Source: Sapria himalayana
Taxonomy: Eukaryota; Streptophyta; Magnoliopsida; Malpighiales; Rafflesiaceae
Reading direction: 5' to 3'
DNA length: 64,000 nucleotides
Assembly (NCBI GenBank): GCA_029783825.1
Contig: JAREIK010011474.1
Coordinates: 1 to 64,000 of the forward strand
Below the pieces are notes generated by a model. The model worked only from the letters and a program-made list of their open reading frames with translations. It was not told where the DNA came from and did not search any database. The position numbers and the translations under genes were made by a program. Positions 53,001 through 64,000 of the stretch are shown here, piece by piece; within the stretch, counting starts at the first letter, position 1, and every line of letters starts with the position of its first letter.

Positions 53001-54530
53001 AAATCAGAAAAAATAACAAAAATAAATTTTTTGTTATTTTATATTTTATATAAAACCTATAAACCACTAAATGACAAAATATTTAAATAACTAAATTCTT
53101 AAACCCCGAAGCCCATAAATAGTTAAAACATTAAATTAGTATACGCTAAATTATTAATAATAAATCTCAATTTTATTAGTATTCATTATAATTTTAAATA
53201 TTCATTTTAATTATTTATCAGTTTATTTTTATAGAAATATAAATAACAAAATAAATTATTAGTGTGACATATATAATTTAAATAATTTATTTTTCATAAA
53301 AAAATGCTCATAAAAAGAGGCACAATTTTAAAAATAAAAAATTATTTTTTAATATTATATCTTATTTTGATTTTGAATCATTTTAGATTATATAATTATA
53401 TTTTAATTTATATCATTCTTATAAATACAAATTTATTAATTTATTTATCGATCATTATTATAATATCTATCAATAAAATTATTTATATTGTGCTTACATT
53501 ATATAAAATTAAAATTATTATATTTTCAAAGGTTATAACCTTCAAAAATTAAAAAAAAATCAGAAAATTAATTTTTTTGATTTTTCATTCCTTAAATAAA
53601 AACTATAAATCACTAAAGGTCTAAACAATTTAATCACTAAACTTTTAAACCACAAAACACCTAAATACATAAACCATTAAACTGGTATATCCTGAATAAT
53701 AAATAATAAATGTCAATTTTATTTGTATTCATTATAATTTTAAATATTCATTTTAATTATTTAGTAGTTTATTATTATTATAGAATATAAATTTCAAAAT
53801 AAATTATGAGTAAGACAAATATAATTTTAACAATTTATTTTTAATAACAAAAATATAAACTTATAAAAAAGCAAAACATTAAAAAATTATTAATTAGTAA
53901 TATATTATACTTTGATTTAAATAAATTTAGATTTTGCAAATACTTTTTAAATAATAACTATTTTATTAATAATAATATATTAATTTATTTTTTGATCATA
54001 ATTATAATATCTAGCAATATAATTATTTATATTGAATTTAAATGAATTATAATTATGAAGATTTTTATAAATAAATATTATATTTACATTTGAAAAAAAT
54101 TTAAAAATTATTATATTTTCTAAGGATATAATCTTCAAAAATTAAAAAAAATAATAAAAATAAATTTTTTGCCATATCATTGTTTAAATAAAACTTATAA
54201 ACCATTAAATGCTAAAACACTTAAACATCTAAACTCCTAAACACAAAAGCTACTAAATACTTAAACCTTTAAACTCGTAAATCTTAAATATAATTTAAAT
54301 AATTTGGTAAAATATTAATTACAAAATAAATTATGAGTGATACAAATATAATTTAAATAAATTAATTTTCATCAAAAAAATATATAAGCTTATAAAAAGA
54401 AGCAAAAACTAAAAAACAAAAATTTTTATTTAGTAATAAATTTTCCTTGGATTATGAATAATTTTAGGTTTTGCAATGATATTTTAATTTATATCCATCA
54501 TAATAATAATAACATATTAATTCATTTTTT
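50049..54530 (-). repeat. A+T-rich satellite array, B orientation, right of the large insert
   Basis: Palindrome cores near 50,611, 51,211, 51,803, 52,397 (M), 52,986, 53,532 and 54,122 with regular 546-600 bp spacing. Read on the minus strand, the series matches 25.57-30.4 kb in A orientation (cores 29,848, 29,251, 28,650, 28,046, then 27.5-25.6 kb). About 52.18-54.5 kb also matches 35.83-38.2 kb directly. It ends abruptly near 54,530. No gene is seen. Confidence 0.9.
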
Positions 54531-54540
54531 TATAAGTTTA
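54522..54540. other. Satellite orientation switch, B to A
   Basis: B text (TATTAATTCATTTTTT, normally continuing GATAATTG) passes directly into A text (TATAAGTTTATATTTTTG, normally preceded by a T run). The joint lies in a shared run of Ts, again a microhomology or slippage-type join. Confidence 0.75.
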
Positions 54541-56701
54541 TATTTTTGTTATTAAAAATAAATTATTTAAATTATATTTGTTTTCCTCATGACTTATTTT
54601 GTAATTTATAAATTTATAAAAATAAACTAATAAATAATTAAAATGAATATTTAAAATTATAATGAATATAAATAAAATCGAGATTTATTATTTATTATTC
54701 ATGATATACTAGTTTAATGGTTTAAGTATTTAGGTGTTTTGGGGTTTAGTGATTTAAGTGTTTAGGAGTTTAGTGATTTATAGTTTTTATTTAAAGAATG
54801 AAAAAATAAAAAATTAAATATTTTCATTTTTTTAATTTATGATGGTTATAACCTTTGAAAATATAATACTTTTTATTTTTTTTAAAATATTAATAAAATA
54901 TTTTGTAATGATAATCTTTATAATTATATATAATGTAAAATCAATATAAATAATTTTATTAATAGATATTATAATAATGATCAATAAAAAATTAATAAAC
55001 TATTATTAATAAGAATGATATAAATTAAAATATATATGCAAAAACTAAATTGATTCAAAATCAAAATAATATATATTACAAAATAATAAATTTTTGTTTT
55101 TAAAATTTTGCCTCGTTTTATAAGCATATATATTTTTTTTGATCAAAAATAAATTATTTAAAATAGTTTTGTCCCACTAATAATTTATTTTGTAATTAAT
55201 ATTTCTATAAAAATAAACTGATAAATAATAAAATTAAAAATTTAAAATACACTTAATAAAAATTAAAATGAGATTTATTATTAATGTATACCAATTTAAT
55301 AGTTTAAGTACTTAGAAGTTTTGTCATTTAGAAGTTTTGCGATTTATGTTTTAGGCATTTAGTGGTTTTTACCTTTGAAAATATAATAATATTTAAAATT
55401 TTTTGAAATGCAAATATAATATTTAGTTATAATAATTTTAATAATTATAGATCATATAAATTAAATATAAATGATTTTATCGATAGATATTATAATAATG
55501 ATCAAAAATTAAATTAATAAACTATTAATAATAAGATAGATATTAATTAAAAAATATTTACGAAACCCAAATTGATTCAAAATTAAAGTAAAATATATTA
55601 CTCGATAATAATTAATAATTTTTAAAATTTTACTTCTTTTATAAGCGTATATATTTTTTATGATTAAAAATAAATTATTTAATTTATATTTGTCGACTCA
55701 TAATTTATTTTGTAATAAATATTTCTATAAAATAAACTTATAAATAATTAAAATGAATATTTAAAATAATAATAAATTGAAATAAAAATTAGATTTATTA
55801 ATTATTAAGTAGTATATAGCAGTTTAATGGTTTATGTATTTAGGCATTACGTGCCTTATGAGTTTATTGATTTTAATGTGTATGCATTTAGATGTTTATT
55901 GGTTTTATTTAAAAATTAAAATAAAAAAATATATATTTTTATTATTTTTAGATATTTTTCAAAGGTTATAACATTTGAAAATATAATAATTTTTAAATTT
56001 CTTTCAAATGTGAATTCAAAATTTAGTTATAATAATCATTATATTTATATATCATATAAATTCAATATAAACAATTTTATTGATAAATATTCTAAAAATG
56101 ATCAAAAAATAAATTAAAAAGCTATTATTAATAAGATAGATATCAATTAAAATATAATAAAAAACCTATAATTATTCAGAAGAAACAAAATATAGTACTA
56201 TATAATAATTTGTTGTTTTAAAATTTTTTTTCTTTTAAAAAGTTTATCCCATATTTTTTGATGAAAATTAATTTATATAAATTATATTTGTCTAACAAAT
56301 AATTTATTTTTAATTAATATTTATATAAAAATAAACAAATAAATAATTAAAATGAATATTTAAAATTATAATGAAAAAGATAATATTGAGATTTATTCTT
56401 TATTATTTTGGGTATACCAGTCTAATTTAAATTAGATCTGTCTCACTAATAATTTATTTTGAAATTAATATTTCTGTAAAAATTAACTGATAAATAATTA
56501 AAATAAAAATTTAAAATTATACTGAATAAAAATTAAAATGAGATTTATGAATTATTATTAATGTATACAAGTTTAATATTTTAAGTATTTATATGTTTTT
56601 TCTTTTATGACTTTAGCAATTTATGTTTTAGGCATTTAGTGGTTTATAGGTTTTATTTAAACAATGAAGTAACAACAAATTTATTTTTGATTTTTTTTCA
56701 C

Positions 56702-56725
56702 ATTTTCAAAGGTACCTTTGAAAAT
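56702..56725. repeat. Shortened but still perfect palindrome (24 bp)
   Basis: ATTTTCAAAGGTACC with the mirror arm: the usual GGTTATAACC centre has lost four central bases, leaving GGTACC, so the dyad remains perfect. A loss exactly at the dyad centre is what trimming of a hairpin tip would leave. Confidence 0.85.
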
Positions 56726-59700
56726 ATAATAATTTTAAAATTTTTTAAAAATGTGAATACATTATTTAGTAATAATAATCATTATAATTATATATAATAT
56801 AAACTAAATAAAAACAATTATATTAATAGATATGATAGAAATTATCAAAAAAAAAATTAATATGATGTTATTAATATGATTGATATAAATTAAAATATAA
56901 TTGAAAAACCTAATAATATTAAAAATCCAAATAAAATTTCTTATTAAAAAATAATTTTTTTATAGTTTTTGCTTCTTTTTATAAGCTTATATTTTTTTGA
57001 TGAAAAATAAATTATTTAAATTATATTTGTACACTCATAATTTATTTTGTAATTAATATTTTAATAAATTATTTAAATTATATTTAAGGTTTAACTATTT
57101 AGGAGCTTTTGTGTTTAGGAGTTTAGAGGTTTAAGTGTTAGGCATTTACTGGTCTATAAGTTTTATTTAAAAAATGATATAACAAAAAATTCATTTTTAT
57201 TATTTTTTAATTTTTGAAGGTTATAACCTTTGAAAATATAATAATTTTTAAATTTTTTTCAAATGTAAATATAATTTTTAGTTATGATAATCTTAATAAT
57301 TATAAGTCATTTAAATTCAATATAAATAATTACATTGCTAGATATTATAATTATGATCAAAAAAATTTAATAAACTATTATTAATATGATAGATATTATT
57401 TAAAATATATTTGAAAAATCTACATTTTATTCATAATAAAAGTAAAATATATTACTTAATAATAATTTTTTTAATGTTTTGCTTTTTTATAACTTTATAT
57501 TTTTGTTATAATAAATAAATTATTTAAATAAATTTGTCATACTAATAATTTATTTTGTAATTTTACAATCAATAATAATAAACTAATAAATAATTAAAAT
57601 AATTATTTAAAATTATAATGAATACAAATAAAATTGAGATTTATTATTTATTATTCTGGATATATCAGTTTAATGGTTTAAGTATTTAGAAGTTATTGGG
57701 TTTAGGAGTTTAGTGATTTAAGTGTTTAGACCTTTATTGATTTATAGTTATTATCTAAAGAATTAAAAAACAAAAAATGTAATATAAATTGAATTTTTTT
57801 AATTTTTGAAGATTGTAACCTTCGAAAATATAATAATTTAAAATTTTTTTAAATGTGAATATAATATTTAGTTATAATAATCTTAATAATTATATATAAT
57901 GTAAACTAAATATAAATAATTTTATTAATAGATATTATAATAATGATCAATAAAAAAATTAATAAACTAGTATTAATAAGAATGATATAAATTAAAAATT
58001 AATTGTAGAATCTAAAATGATTGAAAATCAAAATAAGATATATTACTAAATAATAATTTTTTATTTTAAATTTTTTGCCTCATTTTATAAGCATATATAT
58101 TTTATGATTCAAAATAAATTATTTAAATTATATCCGTTTCACTAATAATTTATTTTGTAATTAATATTTTTATAAAAATAAATTTCAAAATAATTAAAAT
58201 GAATATTTAAAATTATAATGAATACTAATAAAAAAAAGATATATTATTTATTATTTAGGGTATACCTATTTAATGGTTTAAGTTTTTTGTGGTTTTGCTG
58301 TTAAGGAGTTTATTGATTAATATGTTTACACATTTAGGTGTTTATAAGTTTTATTTAATCAATGAAATAACAAAAAATTTATTTTTATGAATTGTCATGA
58401 TTTTCAAAGGTTATAACCTTTGAAAATATAATAATTTTTGAATCTTTCTAAAATATGAATACTATACTTAGTTATAATAATCTTAATAATTATATTTGAT
58501 GTAAATTTAATATAAAAAATTTTAATTAATATATATTATTATAATGATCGAAAAATAAATTAATAAAATATTATAAATAAGATAGATATTAATTAAGAAA
58601 TATTTGCAAAACCCAAAATAATTCAAAATCAATGTAAATTAAATTACTAAATAAAATTTAAATTTTTTGAAATTTTCTTTATTTTTATAAGCTTATTTTT
58701 TTTTTCATAAAAAATAATATATTTAAATTATATGGCTCACTCATTATTAATTTTGTAAATAATATTTCTATAAAAATAAACTAAAAATTAATTAAAATGA
58801 ATATTTAAAATTATAATCAATACAAATAAAAATGAAATTGATTATATATTAGTTAAGTTATATAGATTTAATGGTTTAAGTATTTAGAGGGTTTTGGGGA
58901 TAAGGAGTCTAGATATTTAAATGATTAGGCATTTAGGGTCTATATGTTTTATTTAAATAATAAAATAATAATGAAATTATTTTTGTGATTTTTTATCATT
59001 TTTGAAGGTTATAACCTTTGAAATTATAATAATTTTTAAATTTTTTTCAAATGTAAATATAATATTTAGTTATAATAATCTTAATATTTATAAGACATTT
59101 AAATTAAATATAAGTAATTATATTGATATATATTTTAATAATGATCATTAAATAAATTAATAAACTATTATTAATAAGATTGATAGCAATTAATATATAA
59201 ATGCAAAATCTATAATGATTCAAAATCAAAGTAAAAGATATTACTTAATGATATTTTTTGTTTTTAAATTTTTACTTCTTTTTATAAGCTTATATTTATT
59301 TTTTGTTAAAAAATAAATTATTAAAATTATATTTGTCTCACTCTTTATTTATTTTTTAATTAATATTTCTATAAAAAATAAACTAATAAATAATTAAAAT
59401 GAATATTTAAAATTATAATGAATACAAATTAAAATGAGATTTATGATTTATTATATATGGTATACCGGTTTAATGGATTTTTAATTTAGGGGTTTTGTCA
59501 TTTAGGTGTTTAGCAATTTATGTTTTTTAGCATTTAGTGGTTTATAGTTTTTATTTAAATAATAAATTTTTTTTTTAATTTTATATGATTTTCAAAGGTT
59601 ATAACCTTTGAAAATAAAATAATTTTTAAAATTTTTTGAAATGTGAATACCATGTATAATTATATTAATCTTACTAGTTATATATCATATAAATTCAATA

Positions 59701-61168
59701 TAAACAATTTTAATGATAGATAGTATAATAATGATCAAAAAGTAAATTAATAAACTATTATTAATAATATAAATATTAATTAAAATATATTTACATAACA
59801 CAAAATGATTCAAAATCAAATCAAAATATATTACTTAATAATAATATTTAATTTTCAAATATTTCCTTCTTTTTATAAGCTTATATTTTTTAATGATTAA
59901 AAATAAATTATTTAAATAATATCTGTCTCACTCAAAATTTTTTTTGTAATTAATTTTTATAAATAATTAATTATAAATAATTAAAATGAATATTTAAAAT
60001 TATAATAAATAGAAATAAAAATGAGATTTATTATTTATTAAGTAGTATATAGCTATTAAATGGTTTATGTATTTAGGGGTTTCGAGGTCTATGAGCTTAC
60101 TAATTTAAGTAATTAAGCATTTCATGATATATAGGTTTTATTTTAAAAATGAAATAACAAAAAATTTATTTTTATTATTTTTTCTCATTTTTTAAGGTTA
60201 TAACCTTTGAATATATAATAAATTTAACTTTTCTTTTCAAAAGTGAATATAATATATATTTATAATAATCATAATAATTATTCATCATATAAATTCAATA
60301 TAAACAATTTTATTGATATATATTCTAATAATTATCAAAAAATAAATTTAAAATTTATTATGAATAAGATTGATATTACTTAAAATATAAAATCAAAACC
60401 TAAAATGAATCAAAAGCAAAGCAAAATATATTACTAAATAATAATTATTTGTTTTTAAATTTTTATTCTTTTTATAAGCTTATCTATTTTTTAATGAAAA
60501 ATAATTTTTATAAATTATATTTTTAACTCACAATTTATTTTATAATTAATACAGATATACAAATAAAAAACTAAAAATCAAAATAATTTTTTTAAATTAT
60601 AATGAAACAAATAAAAATGAGATTTATTAATTATTATTTAGTGTATACCAGTTTAAAGGATTATATATATAAGGGTATCGGGATTTTGTAGTTTAGTGAT
60701 TTAAGTGCTTAGGCATTTAGTGGTGTATAGGTTTTATTTAAACAATGAAATAACAAAAAAATATTTTTTTTTATTTTTTCACATGTTCAAAGGTTATAAT
60801 CTTTTAAAACATAAAAATTTTAAAACTTTTTTCACAAGTGAATATAATATTTAGTTATAATAATTATTAAATTTATATGTCAAATAAATTCAATATAAAC
60901 ATTTTTATTTATAAATATTCTAATAATGATCAAAAAATAAATTAATAATCTATTATTAATAAGATATATATCATTTAAAATATAATTACAAATATTAAAA
61001 TGATTTAGAAGCTAAGCAAAATATATTACTATATAATAATTTTTTGTTTTGAAATTTGTTTTTAAAAATTTATCTATATTTTTTTTGATGAAAAATAATT
61101 TATATAAATTATATTTGTTTAACTCATAATTTATTTTGTAATTAATATTTATATAAAATTATACAAAT

Positions 61169-61212
61169 AAATATTTAAAATGAATATTTAAAATGAATAT
61201 TTAAAATGAATA
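61169..61212 (+). repeat. Three tandem copies of a 13 bp word
   Basis: AATATTTAAAATG repeated about three times inside the 147 bp segment of a long monomer. The counterpart near 23,900 has it once, so this is a recent local expansion. Confidence 0.7.
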
Positions 61213-63152
61213 ATTAACATTATATTGAAAAAAAATGAGTTATATTATTTATTATTTAGGGTATATCAGCTTAATTTAAATTAGATCTATCTAACTAATA
61301 ATTTATTTTGTAATTAATATTTATATATAAATAAACTGATAAATAATTAAAAAAAATTTAAAATTAAACTGAATAAAAATAAAAATAAAATTCATGATTT
61401 ATTAATAATGTATACCAGTTTAATTGTTTAAGTATTTAGAGGTTTTGTCATTTAGGAGTTTAGCAATTTATATTTTTAGGCATTTAGTGGTTTATAGGTT
61501 TTATTTAAACAATAAAATAACAAAAAAAATTTGTAATCTTTTCTAATTTTCATAGGTCATAACCTTTGAAAATATAATAATATTTAATAATTTTGAAATG
61601 GGAATTTAATATTTAGTTATAATAATATTAATAAATATATAACATATAAATTCAATATAAACAATTTTATTGATAGATATTATAATAATGATCAAAAATT
61701 AAATTAATATACTATTTATAATAAGATAGATATTCATTAAAAAATATTACAAAACCCAAATTGATTCAAAATTAAACTAAAATATATTACTTAATAATAA
61801 TTTTAATTTATAAATTTTTACTTATTTTATAAGCGTAAATACTTTTATTGATTAAAAATAAATTATTTAAATTATATTTCTCGCACTCATAATTTATTTT
61901 GTAATAAATATTTTTATAGAAATAAACTAATAAATAATTAAAATAAATATTTAAAATTATAATAAATAGAAATAAAAATTAGATTTATTAATTATTATGT
62001 AGCATATAGTGGTTTAATATTTTATGTCTTTATGCATTACGAGGTTTAAAAGTTTACTTATTTAACTATCTAAGAATTTAGTTGGTATAGCTTTTATTTA
62101 AAAATAAATAAACAAAAAATTTATTTTTATTATTTTTTGATATTTTCAAATGTTATGAACTTTGAAAATATAATTATTTTTAAATTTATTTCAAAAGTGA
62201 ATTCAATATTTAGTTATTATAATCATTATATTTAAATTTCATATAATTTCAATATAAATAATTTTATTGATAAATATTCTAATAATAATCAAAAAATAAT
62301 TAATAATCTATTATTAATAAGATAGATATCAATTAAAATATAATTACAAAAAATAAATTGATTCAGAATGATAGCAAAATATAATACTATATAAGAAATA
62401 TTAGTTTTAAAATTTTTTCTTCTTTTTATAAGTTTATCTATATTTTTTGTTGAAAAATAATTTATATAAATTATATATGTCTAACTCATAATTTATATTG
62501 CAATTAAGATTTAATAAAAATAAATGAATAAATAATTAAAATGAATATTTTAAATTATAATAAAAAAAATAATATTGAGATTTATTATTTATTATTTAGG
62601 GTATACCAGTTTAAAAAAATTATTTATTTATAGTTTTCAAGATTTCGGAGTTATTGACTTAATTGTTTAGGCATTTAGTAGTTTATAGTATTTATTTTAA
62701 TAATGATATAACAAAAAAATTATTTTTGATATTTTCTCACATTTTCAAAGGTTATAACATTTGAAAATATAATAATTTTAAAATTTTTAAAATATGTGAA
62801 TACAATATTTAGTAATAATAATAATTATAATTATATATAATATAAACAAAATATAAAAAATTTTATTGAAAGATATTAAATCAATTATTAAAAAATAAAT
62901 TAATATGCTATTATTAATATGATAGATATAAATGAAAATATAATTGAAAAACCTAAAATTATTCAAAATCAATGGACAATTTATTACTAAATAATAATTT
63001 TTGTTTTTTAATTTTTGCTTCTTTTTATAAGCTTATATATTTTTTTGATGAAAAATAAATTATTTAAATTAAATTTGTATCACTCATAATTTATTTTGTA
63101 ATTAATATTTTAATAAATTATTATATTATAATTAAGGTTTACGAGTTTAAAG

Positions 63153-63235
63153 GTTTAAGTATTTAGGGGCATTTGTGTTGAGGAGTTTAGAGATTTAAGT
63201 ATTTAGGGGCTTTTGTGTTAAGAAGTTTTGATATT
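63153..63235 (+). repeat. 40 bp tandem duplication within the octamer block
   Basis: TTTAAGTATTTAGGGGC occurs at about 63,154 and again 40 bp later, followed each time by a TTTGTGTT word. Forty is five octamers, so the change kept the 8-bp phase of the telomere-like block. The counterpart near 25,790-25,840 is single. Confidence 0.75.
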
Positions 63236-64000
63236 TAAGTGTTTATGGATTTAGTGGTTTATAAGTTTTATTTAAACAATGATATAACATAAAATTATTT
63301 TTTTTATTTTTTAAAATTTTGAAGGTTATATCCTTTGAAAATATATTAATTTTTAAATTTTTTTCAAATGTAAATATAATATTTATCTATAATAATCTTC
63401 ATAAATATAAGTCATTTAAATTCAATATAAATAATTACATTGCTAGATATTATAATAATGATCAAAAAATAAATTAATAAACTATTATGAATAAAATAGA
63501 TATTATTTAAAAAGTATAAGCAAAATCTAAATTTATTCAAATCAAAGTAAAATATATTACTAAATAATAATTTTTTTTAATGTTTTGCTTTTTTTATAAG
63601 TTTATATTTTTGTTATTAAAAATAAATTATTTAAATTATATTTGTCTTACTCATAATTTATTTTGTATTTTAGAATTTTATAATAATAAACTACTAATAA
63701 TTAAAATGAATTTTTAAAATTATAATAAATACAAATAAAATTTAGATTTATTATTTATTATTTTGGATATACTAGTTTAATGGTTTATGTATTTAGGTGT
63801 TTTGTGGTTAAGGAGTTTAGTTATTTAAATGTTTAGACCTTTAGTGATTTATAGTTTTTATTTAAAGAATGAAAAATCAAAAAATTTAATTTTTGAAGGT
63901 TGTAACCTTTGAAATTATAATAATATTTAATTTTTTTTAAATGTTAATATAATATTTAGTTATAATAATCATAATAATTATATATAATGTAAACTTAATA

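Larger units (their letters stand above)
55968..62152 (+). repeat. Ten-monomer higher-order repeat unit, copy 2 (~6.18 kb)
   Basis: Same ordered variants as 18,697-24,850, with M as the fifth core (58,411) and a long monomer before the tenth (61,557). The match continues past the unit into the next two or three monomers. Confidence 0.75.
54531..64000 (+). repeat. A+T-rich satellite array, A orientation, TE-free counterpart of 18.2-26.7 kb
   Basis: Palindrome cores near 54,845, 55,371 (half lost), 55,968, 56,713 (centre shortened), 57,220, 57,815, 58,411 (M), 59,009, 59,601, 60,198, 60,795, 61,557, 62,152, 62,749, 63,325 and 63,900. From about 55,400 it follows 18.2-26.7 kb monomer by monomer. 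The 54.54-55.37 kb part resembles 12.08-12.95 kb. The monomer corresponding to the hAT target (near 55,880, TATGCATTTAGATGTTTATTGG) is unoccupied. The array runs off the end of the window. No gene is seen. Confidence 0.92.

Noticed and set aside
1..64000. Organelle, bacterial or viral origin for the A/T-rich DNA
   Set aside because: There are no genes of any such genome, only tandem monomers with plant-type hAT insertions and CCCTAAA-like blocks.

Overview
This looks like non-genic nuclear heterochromatin from a plant. Almost the whole window is an extremely A+T-rich (more than 80% by eye) tandem satellite with ~600 bp monomers. It is interrupted by two decayed copies of a hAT-superfamily DNA transposon with a plant-type BED zinc finger, an RNase-H-like transposase core and a hATC domain, and by pieces of an unidentified non-satellite insert. 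Three things point to a plant: the hAT family, the (CCCTAAA)-like degenerate telomere blocks, and intron/exon signs in the transposase. I see no host gene, tRNA, rRNA, CRISPR array or bacterial-type gene. The species cannot be named from the sequence.

Layout. Satellite in 'reverse' orientation (B) fills 1-3,339. Satellite in 'forward' orientation (A) fills 3,340-34,538; it is interrupted by hAT copy 1 (14,853-~18,170, + strand, 3' end lost) and by a 0.6 kb insert (30,419-31,016). A 1.25 kb non-satellite fragment (34,550-35,799) sits exactly where the satellite flips from A to B. B satellite fills 35,800-54,530; it is interrupted by hAT copy 2 (39,150-42,844, - strand, both ends intact, 8-bp target duplication) and by a 2.47 kb insert (47,581-50,048). 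A-orientation satellite fills 54,531-64,000.

The monomer has a recognisable order: an ~8-bp-periodic, telomere-like G-rich block; a perfect inverted repeat centred on GGTTATAACC; a long A/T stretch; a second small dyad around ATAAGCTTAT; then a ~147 bp segment that is tandemly doubled in the 'long' (~740 bp) monomers. Monomer variants recur in fixed order as a ten-monomer higher-order unit of ~6.15 kb (18,697-24,850 and 55,968-62,152).

The two hAT copies share the same flanking monomer, target site and several dead positions. They are therefore one insertion copied in inverted orientation, and the same holds for the 30.4 kb and 47.6 kb inserts. The window thus records segmental inverted and direct duplication inside a higher-order satellite array, with breakpoints that often fall at the monomer palindrome. 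Nothing here is an intact protein-coding gene. The many small ORFs in the satellite are by-products of A/T-rich repeats. Similarity statements are by-eye alignments, not computed identities.
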